From Anaerolineae bacterium (GTDB taxonomy: Bacteria; Chloroflexota; Anaerolineae; Aggregatilineales; Phototrophicaceae), in contig JADLAY010000083.1 in the NCBI GenBank assembly GCA_020849765.1, forward strand, positions 1-64,000: a stretch of 64,000 nt of DNA. Direction: 5' to 3'. The notes beneath the pieces were generated by a model, which was not told where the DNA came from, ran no database searches, and was given only the letters and a program-made list of their open reading frames with translations. Below, in pieces: positions 52,059 through 61,352 of the stretch. Position 1 is the first letter of the stretch. Each line of letters begins with the position of its first letter. Made by a program: the position numbers and the translations under genes.

Positions 52059-53174
52059 TTATTCCCCAGCGAAGCGCGACAGCAGGAACCGATCAATCGG
52101 AAAGGTGCTCGTCGCGCCGTCGTGGATGAATTCGGCCACGAGCTGCCCGCCAATCGGCGAGTGCATGATGCCCTCGCCGCCCCAGCCGCACGAATTGACG
52201 AAGCCCTCGATGCCATCGACCGGCCCGATGATCGGGTGATGATCCGGCGACAACGGACGAATGCCCGTCCAGCCGCTGGCGATGCCGACCTCGGCCAGCG
52301 CGGGCACGCGGTGCATGACGGCGTCGATCACCGTCGGCAGGAACGACCACTCAATCGACATCGGCGCTTCGGTCGTCTGGCGCTTGCCCATGCCGATCAG
52401 CACGCCCGGCCCTTCCTTGCGGTAATACCATTCGGCGCCCGCGTCGTAGACGAACGGCGTGTCGTCGGCGATCGGCGGGAAGGCATCGGTCACGTAGATG
52501 TTGCGCACGCGGTTGTCGATCGGGATGTGCAGGCCGACCCAGGCGCCGACGCGCCCCGCGTCCGCCCCGGCGGCGTTGACGACCCAACGCGTTTGAATGT
52601 CGCCCTCGGTCGTCTGCACACTGACGACGCGCCCACCTTCGACCGTGATGCCGGTCGCGCGCGCGCCCTGGTTGAGTTCGACGCCGAGCCGCGTCCCCGC
52701 GTCCTTGTAGGCGAGCATGATCGACTGCGCTTCGATGCCGCCGTCCTCCGGGCCGTAGATGCCGAAGACCAGATCGTTCGTGTTGATCAGCGGGTAGCGC
52801 TGCTTGATCTGCTCCGGCGTCCAGATCTCGGTCGTGACGCCCAGGCGGCGGCGCACGTCGATCAACGCCTGCTCGCGCTCGGCGACGGCTGCCGTGACCA
52901 GCGTCAGCGAGCCGGTGCGCTCGTATTCCGGGCTGGCGTCGAACTCGTCCTCGAAGTTCATGAAGCGCTCGAAGCTGTACTGCGAGAAGCGGATCTGCCA
53001 CTCCGTCCACACCTGGAGCATCAGCATCGAGGCCGAGCGCCCGGACGACCCGGCGCCCATGTATTCGCGCTCGACGATGACGACGTCGCGCACGCCGAGC
53101 TTCGCCAGGTGATAGGCGGCGCTCAGGCCCTGGATGCCCGCGCCGATGACGACGACGTCGGCCGTGGTCTTCAT
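52059..53174 (-). CDS. FAD-dependent amine/amino-acid oxidoreductase (DAO family)
   Basis: A 371-residue flavoprotein. The N-terminal DVVVIGAGIQGLSAAYHLAKLGVRDVVIVER binds FAD, and GAGSSGRSASML follows as in sarcosine and glycine oxidase-type proteins. C-terminal GIRPLSPDHHPIIGPVDGIEGFVNSCGWGGEGIMHSPIGGQL is the second family signature. It should oxidise a secondary amine or amino acid such as sarcosine, proline or a D-amino acid. The start at 53174 (MKTTADVV) directly precedes the FAD motif. Confidence 0.88.
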   Translation of the reverse strand: MKTTADVVVIGAGIQGLSAAYHLAKLGVRDVVIVEREYMGAGSSGRSASMLMLQVWTEWQIRFSQYSFERFMNFEDEFDASPEYERTGSLTLVTAAVAEREQALIDVRRRLGVTTEIWTPEQIKQRYPLINTNDLVFGIYGPEDGGIEAQSIMLAYKDAGTRLGVELNQGARATGITVEGGRVVSVQTTEGDIQTRWVVNAAGADAGRVGAWVGLHIPIDNRVRNIYVTDAFPPIADDTPFVYDAGAEWYYRKEGPGVLIGMGKRQTTEAPMSIEWSFLPTVIDAVMHRVPALAEVGIASGWTGIRPLSPDHHPIIGPVDGIEGFVNSCGWGGEGIMHSPIGGQLVAEFIHDGATSTFPIDRFLLSRFAGE

Positions 53175-53319
53175 GATGGTGGCTCCGATCTCGATCGGGT
53201 GTGCGGGATGCGGGTGAAGATTCGATGCGTCCCGCGTTCGCTTGCGGCATACTGTACACACGCGGACAAGCGGCGCGCAAATATGGTATCTGTTCACCTT
53301 ACCATGCGAATTCTGGGGA

Positions 53320-53387
53320 CGGACGCCAAGAATGGCGTCCCTACGGATCACAACGTTCCTGTAGGGACGATCCCTGGGTCGTCCGCC
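53320..53387. repeat. Family A hairpin pair
   Basis: Reverse copy at 53320-53344 (GGACGCCA/TGGCGTCC, ending CCCTAC) and forward copy at 53361-53387 (GTAGG with stem GGACGATCC/GGGTCGTCC, one mismatch). They lie in the 300-base gap 53175-53474, where nothing else is recognised. Confidence 0.75.
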
Positions 53388-53474
53388 ATACCAAAAACCA
53401 TATGGAACGGACAGGCGAACCCAAAGACCAATACCCAATAGCCAACCGCCAATTACCCAATCGCGAGGAACACA

Positions 53475-54509
53475 ATGGACGCACTGGAACAAGCCCGACA
53501 ACTGCACCAGACGCTGACCGTGGTCGATGCCCACCACGACATCTCGATGGACGTGGCGCACCGGCACAAACGCGGCGAGCGCGGCGTCCTCGCGTCGTAT
53601 TGGGGGCCGCGCCTGCGCGAAGGCGGCCTGGGCGTCCAGGTGCTGCCGGTCTTCATCGAGGATCGCTATCTGCCGAGCCTGGGCCTGCGCGAGATCCTGC
53701 GCGCGGTCGAGGCGGTGCTGCAAGACGTCGATCAGGATGACAGCGTCGTCGCGCTGGCGACGACCGGCGCCGGGATCGATGCCGTGCTCGATACGGGCAA
53801 GGTTGCGGGCGTGCTGGCGTTGGAAGGCTGCGACGGCCTCGGCGGTGACCCGGCGCTGCTGCGCTTGCTCTACCGGCTCGGCGTGCGCATGGTCGCCTTC
53901 ACCTGGGATCGGCGCAACGAATTCGCCGACGGCACCGGCGTGGTCAACCCCGGCGGGCTGACGGATGCCGGGCGCGCGGCGCTCAAAGACATGTTCGCCC
54001 ACAACGTGATCTGCGACGTCAGCCATCTGGCGCAGCCGGGCTTCTGGGATGTGATCGAACTGGCCGAAGCGCCGATCATCGCCTCGCACAGCAACGCGCG
54101 CGAAGTCTGCGATCACCGGCGCAACCTGACCGACGAGCAGATCCGTGCCATCGCCTCGCTGGATGGCGTCATCGGCCTCAACTTCTACGGCAAGTTTGTC
54201 GATGCGACCGCGCCGACCGTCGAGCGCATGGCCGATCATCTCGATCACATCGTCAAGCTGGTCGGCATCGATCACGTCGGCATCGGCGCGGACTTCCTGG
54301 AGAAGCCGATCCGCGACCTGGCCAAGGCGGCCTACGTCGATTCGCCGCATGACCCGTCGGGGCTGGACGTCTGGATCCCCGACTGCCAGGAGACGCAGCA
54401 GCTCCCGCGCTTCACCGCCGTCCTGATTGAGCGCGGCTACTCGCGCGACGAGATCGCCAAGGTGTTGGGCGAAAACTGGCTGCGAGTCTTCCGCGAAGTC
54501 TGGCGCTGA
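53475..54509 (+). CDS. Membrane dipeptidase-like protein (M19, renal dipeptidase family)
   Basis: A 344-residue zinc peptidase of the amidohydrolase type. Metal ligands are VDAHHDIS (H-x-D), LEGCDGLGG (bridging Glu), and the two His in CDVSHL and ASHSNAREVCDHRRN; the final Asp is in HVGIGADF. It hydrolyses dipeptides, including D-residue or proline-containing ones, and some beta-lactams. No signal peptide is seen, so it is probably cytosolic. It converges with the SDR gene. Confidence 0.9.
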   Translation: MDALEQARQLHQTLTVVDAHHDISMDVAHRHKRGERGVLASYWGPRLREGGLGVQVLPVFIEDRYLPSLGLREILRAVEAVLQDVDQDDSVVALATTGAGIDAVLDTGKVAGVLALEGCDGLGGDPALLRLLYRLGVRMVAFTWDRRNEFADGTGVVNPGGLTDAGRAALKDMFAHNVICDVSHLAQPGFWDVIELAEAPIIASHSNAREVCDHRRNLTDEQIRAIASLDGVIGLNFYGKFVDATAPTVERMADHLDHIVKLVGIDHVGIGADFLEKPIRDLAKAAYVDSPHDPSGLDVWIPDCQETQQLPRFTAVLIERGYSRDEIAKVLGENWLRVFREVWR

Positions 54510-54526
54510 GCATCGAGTGAGGCGCG

Positions 54527-55282
54527 TCAGCCGGCGGTGATGCCGCCATCGACCGGCAGCGCGACACCGGTCACGAAATCCGCGTCGGCGCTCGCCAGGA
54601 ACAGGATGGCCGCCGCGACCTCCTCCGGCGTGGCGATGCGACCCAGCGGGTGCTTCTCCGCCCAGGCTTCCGGCGCGCCTTCGCCGTAGAGTTCCCAGGC
54701 CGCCTCGATCATTGGCGTGTGGACGCTGCCGGGACAGACGCAGTTGACGCGCACGCCCTGCCGCGCATGATCGAGCGCCATCGCCCGCGTGAGCTGGATC
54801 AGCGCGCCCTTCGAGGCGCAGTAGGCGACCGCGCCGGGGAAGCCGACCAGCCCGGCATACGACGCGACGTTGACGATGTTGCCCTTCGTCGCCAGCAGAT
54901 GCGGCAGCGCGGCCTTGCTCATCAGGAAGGCGCCCTTGCTGTTGACGGCAAAGATGTCTTCCCACTCGTCGATGCTCGTCTCCAGCACGCTCCGGTTGCG
55001 CAGGATGATCCCGGCGTTGTTGACCAGGATATCCAGCCGCCCATAGGCCTCAATCGCCGCGCTGACCGCGCCCGCGCACTGCGCCGGGTCGCGCACATCA
55101 CAGGCGACGAAACGCGCCGATCCACCCGCCGCCGCGATCGCATCCACCACCGCCTGAGCGCGCCCCGCATCGCGCGCGGCGATCATGACCTGCGCGCCTT
55201 TCGCCGCGAAACGCAGCGCCGTCGCCCGGCCAATGCCGACGTTGCCGCCCGTGATCAGCGCCACCTTGCCCTGTAATCGCAT
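54527..55282 (-). CDS. Short-chain dehydrogenase/reductase
   Basis: A 251-residue classical SDR: TGGNVGIGRATA (cofactor motif), NNAGI, the active-site Ser upstream and YCASKGA (YxxxK). CPGSVHTPM and the terminal LPVDGGITAG are typical. It reduces or oxidises a small alcohol or ketone with NAD(P)(H). The start at 55282 (MRLQGKVALITGG) places the cofactor motif at the usual distance. Confidence 0.92.
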   Translation of the reverse strand: MRLQGKVALITGGNVGIGRATALRFAAKGAQVMIAARDAGRAQAVVDAIAAAGGSARFVACDVRDPAQCAGAVSAAIEAYGRLDILVNNAGIILRNRSVLETSIDEWEDIFAVNSKGAFLMSKAALPHLLATKGNIVNVASYAGLVGFPGAVAYCASKGALIQLTRAMALDHARQGVRVNCVCPGSVHTPMIEAAWELYGEGAPEAWAEKHPLGRIATPEEVAAAILFLASADADFVTGVALPVDGGITAG

Positions 55283-55322
55283 ATCCTCGCCTTTCCCGAT
55301 TCCTGCAAACCCATTCATTTTC

Positions 55323-55395
55323 GTAGGGGCATGGCGATGCCATGCCCTCGGTGTCATGGTGGATCGCCCTGGGCTTGGCGGCGCCAAGCCCCTAC
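55323..55395. repeat. Family A two-hairpin composite
   Basis: GTAGGGGC with stem GGGCATGGC/GCCATGCCC (55323-55347), a degenerate middle (GGTGGATCGCCC), then GGGCTTGGCG/CGCCAAGCCC ending CCCCTAC (to 55395). It is the same head-to-head design as at 20477 and 50239. The rest of the gap 55283-55616 has no supported gene. Confidence 0.72.
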
Positions 55396-55616
55396 GTGAT
55401 CGTGGGCATTTTCGGGGCTTCGAGAACCCCAATCCACCCGAAGATGACGCGCCCGCACCCCCGCGCGCAAATTACAAATGACCTGACGTTGTGGGCGTAA
55501 AATTTGACAATCGATCGCACGCGCGCCATATTTGGCGATTGTATCCAGTATCCAATGCTGAATTCTCGTGTCTTTTACCATCGCTTAATCGGTATATCGG
55601 GAGTTACTCTCATCAC

Positions 55617-56309
55617 ATGGTCGACCCGTCGAGTGAGATGGTTCTATCTCACGACACTATTCTCACCGCTGTGGCAAATCGCCTGCGGCGGTTGATCCTT
55701 ACGCAGCAGCTCAAACCCGGGGATCGGCTGGTACAAAACGATCTGGCCGCACAATTAGGGGTCAGCCGCACGCCGGTCCGGGAAGCGCTCCAACAACTTG
55801 CGACCGAAGGCCTGGTCATGATCTCTCCGTACAAAGGCGCAACCGTGGCGGAGTTCGCGCCGGAAGAAATTGAAGCGATTTATCACGTTCGTATCGCCCT
55901 CGAAAGCTATGCCGCGCGGCTGGTCGCGCGCAACATCACCGACGAAGAAATCGATCAACTGCACAGCGTCCTCGACGCGATGAAGCACGCCTATGTCGAA
56001 GGCAACGCGGATAAGCTGCTCGACGTGAACCGCGAGTTCTACGTCACGCTCTACCAGGCGACGCGCCAGCAGCGCCTCTACGACATGATTCTCAATCACA
56101 TCGATCTCTCGCGCCTGTACCGGCGCATGTATTTCTACCTCGGCCACCTGGCGGTCAATACCGTCACCGAGCACACGAAGATCGTCGACGTCGTCGCACA
56201 GCACGACGAGGATGAGGCCGAACTCATGATTCGAATGGGCCTCGAAGAAACGGCGGTCGGCCTGGTTCAGGCTTTGCGATTGGCGAAGGACATCGCGGAT
56301 CAGAACTGA
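55617..56309 (+). CDS. GntR family regulator (FadR/FCD subfamily)
   Basis: A 230-residue regulator. The GntR winged HTH is in RLRRLILTQQLKPGDRLVQNDLAAQLGVSRTPVREALQQLATEGLV; the C-terminal FCD domain is helical and includes the metal-binding-type residues DVNREFYVTLYQ and VTEHTKIVDVVAQHDEDEAE. It probably senses an organic acid and controls the ABC-hydantoinase operon downstream. The start is uncertain: 55617 (MVDPSSE) and 55638 (MVLSHD, with GAGTGAG just upstream) are both possible. Confidence 0.85.
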   Translation: MVDPSSEMVLSHDTILTAVANRLRRLILTQQLKPGDRLVQNDLAAQLGVSRTPVREALQQLATEGLVMISPYKGATVAEFAPEEIEAIYHVRIALESYAARLVARNITDEEIDQLHSVLDAMKHAYVEGNADKLLDVNREFYVTLYQATRQQRLYDMILNHIDLSRLYRRMYFYLGHLAVNTVTEHTKIVDVVAQHDEDEAELMIRMGLEETAVGLVQALRLAKDIADQN

Positions 56310-56398
56310 AGGGGGTGACGTACGAGAAAGACGACACGGATGATCGAGAGCAGAGAACGTTCTTGAGAGCATTTCACGTGACGAGGAGATAGAAGCAG

Positions 56399-57985
56399 AT
56401 GAAACAAGCAATCCGCGTACTGATGATCGTAGTCCTGGCGTTGCTCATCGCCAGCGTCGCGGTCGCACAGGACGGAGGCTCCAAGCTCCGCATTACTTTC
56501 TCGTGGCCGGACTTCATCGATCCAGCGGTCGGCAATGACTTCTCCAGCGCGACCTCATTGGCTAATCTCTATGACACGCTCGTCTTCCCGAACAAAGATG
56601 GCGGCACCGACCCGTGGGTGGCCGAGTCGTGGGAAGTTTCCGACGACGGCCTGACCTACACCTTCGCCATGCGCCAGGGCGTCATGTTCCACGATGGCAC
56701 CGAAATGCTGGCGAGCGACGTCGTCTACAGCTACAACCGCCTGAAGGAAATCGGCGAGGGCTTCGCCTACTTGCTGCCCGCGGCGACCGTCGAAGCGACC
56801 GGCGATTACACGGTCGCCTTCACGCTTGAACAGCCGAGCGGTCTCTTCATCCCCAGCCTCGTGCGCCTCTACATCCTCAACGAAGATCTCGTGCTGGCCA
56901 ACACCGCCGCCGAAGGCACCTATGGGGACAACGGCGACTACGGCAAAGACTGGCTGCTGACTCACGATGCCGGTTCCGGCCCCTACCAGGTGGTCGAGTT
57001 CCCGCTGGCTGAGTACCTGCTCATGAGCAAGTACGACGGCTGGTGGAATGCCGCCAACTTCAACCCGAACGCGGCGGATGAAGTGCGCTTCATCGGCACG
57101 ACCGAGACGGCGACCGTCCGCTCGCTGATGGCTGACGGCGAACTCGAAATCACCGACCAGTGGCAGACCAACGAGTCCCTCAACGCCCTCGATGCGCTCG
57201 ACAACGTCGACATCAAGGCCTTCCCTGGCATGACCTCGTTCTACTACATGATGAACACCCGACTGGCGCCGCTGGACGACGTCCACTGCCGCCGCGCCAT
57301 CTCCTACGCTTTCGACTACGGCCAGGCGCTGGCGCTCGAATGGCCGGGCACCCAGCAAATGGTCGGCCCCGTGCCGCAGACGGTCGGCGGTCACAACCCG
57401 GACGTGACGGTCTACACCTACGATCTGGACAAGGCGAATGAAGAGCTGGCGCAGTGCCAGTATGCGGACAGCATCGGCGACTACCCGATCGACGTCGTCT
57501 GGATTGCGGAAGTGCCCGCGGAAGAACGCTTCGCTCTGTTGTTCCAGGCCAATATGCAGGCGATCGGCGTCAACGTCAATGTGGTTTCGAACCCGTGGCT
57601 GAGCGTGGTCGAGAACACGAGCGCCCAGGAGACCAGCCCGCACATCGTCACCATCTACGTGTCGACCGATCTGCCGGAAGCCGGTCTGATGCTGCAGCAG
57701 CGCTATCACAGCAGCACGGCCAACACCTGGCAGCAGAACGAGTGGCTGCTCGACCCGGAACTCGACGCGGCGATTGAAGACGCGCTCAACACGGTTGACG
57801 AGGCGGAACGCTTCGCCAAGTACGCGACTCTGCAAGCCGAGATCGCCGACCTGGCGCCGTCGCTCTTCCTCTACGACCAGCTTGAGAAGCACGCCGTCGC
57901 CACCTACGTCGACTGGAAGCCGGAAGAGAACAGCCCGGTCATGGGCTACCAGTTCTTCCTGCCCTACATCGGCGTCAACAACTAG
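56399..57985 (+). CDS. Peptide-type ABC transporter substrate-binding protein (family 5)
   Basis: A 528-residue exported protein. Residues 1-24 form a signal peptide (LMIVVLALLIASVAVAQ). Mature features include DPAVGNDFSSATSLANLYDTL, VAESWEVSDDGLTYTFAMRQGVMFHDG and SGPYQVVEFPLAEYLLMSKYDGWW, all family-5 hallmarks. It is the first gene of the third peptide-type importer, under a GntR regulator gene. GAGGAGATAGAAG precedes the ATG. Confidence 0.9.
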   Translation: MKQAIRVLMIVVLALLIASVAVAQDGGSKLRITFSWPDFIDPAVGNDFSSATSLANLYDTLVFPNKDGGTDPWVAESWEVSDDGLTYTFAMRQGVMFHDGTEMLASDVVYSYNRLKEIGEGFAYLLPAATVEATGDYTVAFTLEQPSGLFIPSLVRLYILNEDLVLANTAAEGTYGDNGDYGKDWLLTHDAGSGPYQVVEFPLAEYLLMSKYDGWWNAANFNPNAADEVRFIGTTETATVRSLMADGELEITDQWQTNESLNALDALDNVDIKAFPGMTSFYYMMNTRLAPLDDVHCRRAISYAFDYGQALALEWPGTQQMVGPVPQTVGGHNPDVTVYTYDLDKANEELAQCQYADSIGDYPIDVVWIAEVPAEERFALLFQANMQAIGVNVNVVSNPWLSVVENTSAQETSPHIVTIYVSTDLPEAGLMLQQRYHSSTANTWQQNEWLLDPELDAAIEDALNTVDEAERFAKYATLQAEIADLAPSLFLYDQLEKHAVATYVDWKPEENSPVMGYQFFLPYIGVNN

Positions 57986-58083
57986 TTGGTGAGGATTCTC
58001 GGTACTCAGTGCGGGAAATGCATTCTGAATACCGAGTAATGGATTGTGGTAATGGGCGCCCAACGCGGTGTTCCGACAGGCGT

Positions 58084-58166
58084 GTAGGGGCGGCATATAT
58101 GCCGCCCGGCGTCTCCACGAACCACGATTGCGCGATGGGCACGGACGCCATAAATGGCGTCCCTAC
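58084..58166. repeat. Family A hairpins (forward and reverse)
   Basis: Forward copy at 58084-58110 (stem GGGCGGCATAT/ATATGCCGCCC) and reverse copy at 58142-58166 (GGACGCCAT/ATGGCGTCC, ending CCCTAC). They lie in the 332-base gap between the binding-protein and permease genes. Confidence 0.75.
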
Positions 58167-58247
58167 AGGTCGCCACACATTGCAGGCACTTGACGACACT
58201 GTCTCGTGGCCCGGCGGCGCCAGGCCCAAAGTCACACCGGAATACCT

Positions 58248-58275
58248 GGGAGAGTTGCCACCTGGTGGCTCTCCC
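58248..58275. promoter_or_regulatory. Intercistronic hairpin before the permease genes
   Basis: GGGAGAG pairs with CTCTCCC around TTGCCACCTGGTGG, which can itself pair CCACC with GGTGG. It lies about 43 bases before the permease start and could reduce read-through, keeping binding protein in excess over membrane parts. Confidence 0.45.
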
Positions 58276-58317
58276 GCCCGCCTCAATAAGACTTGTTTGG
58301 TTTGACAGGATTGAGCG

Positions 58318-59373
58318 ATGCGCCTGGTCAGTTTGGATAGCCTGTACCGCTTCGTCACCTTCATCACGCAACGCCTGTTTCAATCCATCTTCGTCCTCTT
58401 CGGCCTGTCAATCCTGATCTTCACGATTGCGCGGGTGCTGCCCGGCGACCCGGCCCGCACGGCGCTGGGCGCGCGCGCACCGCAGGAAGTCGTCGACCGC
58501 CTGCGCGCCGAAATGCACCTGGACGAGCCGATCACCGTGCAATACACCTTCTGGCTGACCGACGCCCTGCGCGGCGACTTCGGCGATTCGCTGGTCACGC
58601 GCCGCGCCGTGACGACGGACATCGCCGAATTTCTACCGGCGTCGCTGGAGCTGGTGCTGTTCGCGGGCATCATCACGGCGGTGGGCGGGGTCGTGCTGGG
58701 GACGATTTCGGCGCAGCACAAAGATACCTGGATCGACAATGTGATCCGCATCCTCTCGTATGCGGGCGTCGTCACCCCGGCCTTTATTTTTGCCATCATC
58801 TTCTTACTCATCTTTGGCCTCGCGCTCGACTGGCTGCCGTCGATTGGCCGCCTGAGCGAAGGCATCCCGAAACCGCCGGTCGTCACCGGCCTGATCACGG
58901 TCGATGCGCTGCTGGCCGGGCAGTTCGGCACCTTCTGGGATGCGTTCCAGCACCTGATCCTGCCGGGGGTCGCGCTGTCGCTCGGCTCGCTGGCGCAGGA
59001 GGCGCGCATCACGCGCTCGACCATGGCCGACAACCTGAGCAAAGACTACATCGCCGCCGAGCGCGCGCTTGGCATCCCTGACCGCGTGGTCATGACGCGC
59101 TTCCTGCTCAAGCCGTCCTTGATTCCGACCGTGTCGATCTTCGCGCTCGACTTCGCCGCTAACCTGGCCAACGCCTTCCTGGTCGAGCTGATCTTCAACT
59201 GGCCGGGATTATCGCGCTACGGTGTCAACGCCATGCTGCGCAAGGATCTCAACGCCATCACGGCCGTCATCCTGATCCTGGGCGTCATCTTCATCCTGGT
59301 CAACATCGTCGTCGATCTGGTCGTCAGCGCGCTTGACCCGCGCATTCGGCTACGCACGGCAAGGAGCGACTGA
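58318..59373 (+). CDS. ABC transporter permease, DppB type
   Basis: A 351-residue permease, with the DppB N-terminus FITQRLFQSIFVLFGLSILIFTIARVLPGDPA, a long periplasmic insert, and the EAA loop DYIAAERALGIPDRVVMTRFLLKPSLIP. It ends VSALDPRIRLRTARSD. The ATG at 58318 follows AGGATTGAGCG. It is followed after two bases by the DppC-type gene. Confidence 0.92.
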   Translation: MRLVSLDSLYRFVTFITQRLFQSIFVLFGLSILIFTIARVLPGDPARTALGARAPQEVVDRLRAEMHLDEPITVQYTFWLTDALRGDFGDSLVTRRAVTTDIAEFLPASLELVLFAGIITAVGGVVLGTISAQHKDTWIDNVIRILSYAGVVTPAFIFAIIFLLIFGLALDWLPSIGRLSEGIPKPPVVTGLITVDALLAGQFGTFWDAFQHLILPGVALSLGSLAQEARITRSTMADNLSKDYIAAERALGIPDRVVMTRFLLKPSLIPTVSIFALDFAANLANAFLVELIFNWPGLSRYGVNAMLRKDLNAITAVILILGVIFILVNIVVDLVVSALDPRIRLRTARSD

Positions 59374-59375
59374 TT

Positions 59376-60317
59376 ATGAGCGCTCAAGCAGTCCCTTCGA
59401 CCCCTTCGCCGGAAATTCGCCACAGCATCTCGCCGGAAGAACTGGCGCGCATCAAGCGGGAGAACCGCCGCGATCAGTTCGGGCGCGCGTGGTACAAGTT
59501 CTCGCGCAATCCACTGTCCGTGCTCGGCGCGGCCATCGTGATCGCGATCACGCTGATGGCGATCTTCGCGCCGATCATCGCCCCCTATCCCAAGCACGCC
59601 GAGCCGTTCACCGACTTCGCCAGCGCCAGCCAGCCGCCGAGCGCGGAGCATCTGTTCGGCACCGACGAGATCGGGCGCGACATCCTCAGCCGCTGCATCT
59701 TCGGCTTCCGCTACTCGCTGGTGATGGGCATTGTCGTGCTGGCGCTGGTCGTGCCGGTCGGTGTCTTCCTGGGGCTGGTCGCCGGTTACTACCAGGGCAC
59801 CTGGATCGACACGGTCGTCATGCGCGTGACGGACATCTTCCTGTCGGTGCCGCCGTTGATCCTGGCGCTGGCGATCGCGTCCGTGCTCGAACCGAATCTG
59901 ACCAACGCCATGCTGGCCGTCTCGCTCATGTGGTGGCCGTGGTACACGCGCCTCGTCTACGGGCTGGCGAGCACCCTGCGCAACGAGTACTTCGTCGTCT
60001 CGGCGGAGACGGTCGGCGCGGGCACCGGGCACATCCTGCTGCGCGAGATCCTGCCCAACATGATCTCGCCGATCTTCACCAAGATCAGCCTCGACATGGG
60101 CTGGGTCATCATCATCGGCTCGACGCTCAGCTTCGTCGGCCTGGGCGTGCAGCCGCCGACGCCGGGCCTGGGCACGATGGTCGCCAGCGGCGCGCGTTTC
60201 CTGCCGGATCAATGGTGGATCGCCATCTTCCCTGCACTCTCGATCGTCTTCATCGTTCTGGGCTTCAACCTGCTGGGCGACGGCCTGCGCGATCTATTTT
60301 CAGCGGAGGAGGCCTGA
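59376..60317 (+). CDS. ABC transporter permease, DppC type
   Basis: A 313-residue permease: long N-terminal tail, FSRNPLSVLGAAIVIAITLMAIFAPIIAPY, HLFGTDEIGRDILSRCIFG, EAA loop YFVVSAETVGAGTGHILLREILPN and FVGLGVQPPTPGLG. It forms the channel with the preceding permease. The ATPase gene begins three bases after its stop. Confidence 0.92.
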   Translation: MSAQAVPSTPSPEIRHSISPEELARIKRENRRDQFGRAWYKFSRNPLSVLGAAIVIAITLMAIFAPIIAPYPKHAEPFTDFASASQPPSAEHLFGTDEIGRDILSRCIFGFRYSLVMGIVVLALVVPVGVFLGLVAGYYQGTWIDTVVMRVTDIFLSVPPLILALAIASVLEPNLTNAMLAVSLMWWPWYTRLVYGLASTLRNEYFVVSAETVGAGTGHILLREILPNMISPIFTKISLDMGWVIIIGSTLSFVGLGVQPPTPGLGTMVASGARFLPDQWWIAIFPALSIVFIVLGFNLLGDGLRDLFSAEEA

Positions 60318-60320
60318 GCC

Positions 60321-61352
60321 GTGAGCGCACAAACGCCGATCCTCGACATCAAGAATCTATCCGTACACTTCCGCGTCTATGGCGGCGTGCTGAAAGTGCT
60401 CGACGGCATCGACTTCCACGTCTTCCCCGGTGAGAAGGTCGGGCTGGTCGGCGAGACCGGCTGCGGCAAGACGACGACCATGAAGGCGATCCTGCGCGTG
60501 CTGCCAACGCCGCCCGCGGTCATTCCGAACGGCGAAATCCTGTTCAAGGGCCAGAACGTGCTTAAGATGAGCGAGCGCAAGCTGCTCGACATGCGCGGCC
60601 AGGGCATCTCGATGATCTTCCAGGACCCGACGTCGGCGCTCAACCCGGTCTTCACCATCGGCCAACAGCTTGAGGCGGTCATCCGCCACGCCTCGCCGCA
60701 GAACCACCGGCTGTCGCGCAGCGCCATCGAGCAGCGCGCCCGGCTGGCCCTGCGCGAAGTCGCGCTCGCCGACCCGGATCGCCTGCTCAACAGCTACCCG
60801 ATCCAGCTCAGCGGTGGGATGCGCCAGCGCGTCTGCATCGGTATGGCGCTGAGCACCGACCCCGAACTGCTGATCGCGGACGAGCCGGGCACCGCGCTCG
60901 ACGTGACGATTCAGGATCAGGTGCTGCGGCTGCTGCAGCGGCTGGTCGACGAAAAGCAGAAGTCCGTCATCCTGATCACGCACACGCTCGGCATCGTGCG
61001 CCAGACGACCGACCGCGTTTACGTCATGTACGCGGGCAACATGGTCGAGGTCGCGCCGACCAAGCGCCTGTTCGCCAAACCGGCACACCCCTACACGCAG
61101 GGCTTGATGGCCGCCGTGCCCCGTTTGAGCGGCGGCGGCATCAGCGAGGGCATCCCTGGGCGCATCCCCTCATACATGAACCCGCCGGTCGGCTGCCGTT
61201 TCCACACGCGCTGCCCCTACGCGATGCCCGTCTGCGAGCGCCTGAAGCCGCCCGTCTTCACGGTCGACGATGAAGCGCACCAGGTGGCGTGTTTTCTGTA
61301 CGACGCGCCGGACAAGGTGCAGGCGTACAAGCAAGAGCAGGTGGCCGTATGA
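60321..61352 (+). CDS. Oligopeptide ABC transporter ATPase, DppD type
   Basis: A 343-residue ATPase. Walker A reads GETGCGKTT, Q-loop MIFQDPTSALNP, signature LSGGMRQRV and Walker B LLIADEPGTALD (Gly-Thr instead of the usual Thr-Ser). The oligopeptide C-terminal extension has CRFHTRCPYAMPVC. It starts with GTG and overlaps the partner ATPase gene by four bases. Confidence 0.92.
   Translation: MSAQTPILDIKNLSVHFRVYGGVLKVLDGIDFHVFPGEKVGLVGETGCGKTTTMKAILRVLPTPPAVIPNGEILFKGQNVLKMSERKLLDMRGQGISMIFQDPTSALNPVFTIGQQLEAVIRHASPQNHRLSRSAIEQRARLALREVALADPDRLLNSYPIQLSGGMRQRVCIGMALSTDPELLIADEPGTALDVTIQDQVLRLLQRLVDEKQKSVILITHTLGIVRQTTDRVYVMYAGNMVEVAPTKRLFAKPAHPYTQGLMAAVPRLSGGGISEGIPGRIPSYMNPPVGCRFHTRCPYAMPVCERLKPPVFTVDDEAHQVACFLYDAPDKVQAYKQEQVAV

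Noticed and set aside
52059..54965. A 968-codon open frame on the minus strand running across the dipeptidase gene
   Set aside because: Only 52059-53174 encodes a recognisable protein (the FAD oxidase). The rest is antisense to the dipeptidase gene and reads as low-complexity Arg/Gly/Asp-rich sequence, the usual shadow in GC-rich DNA.
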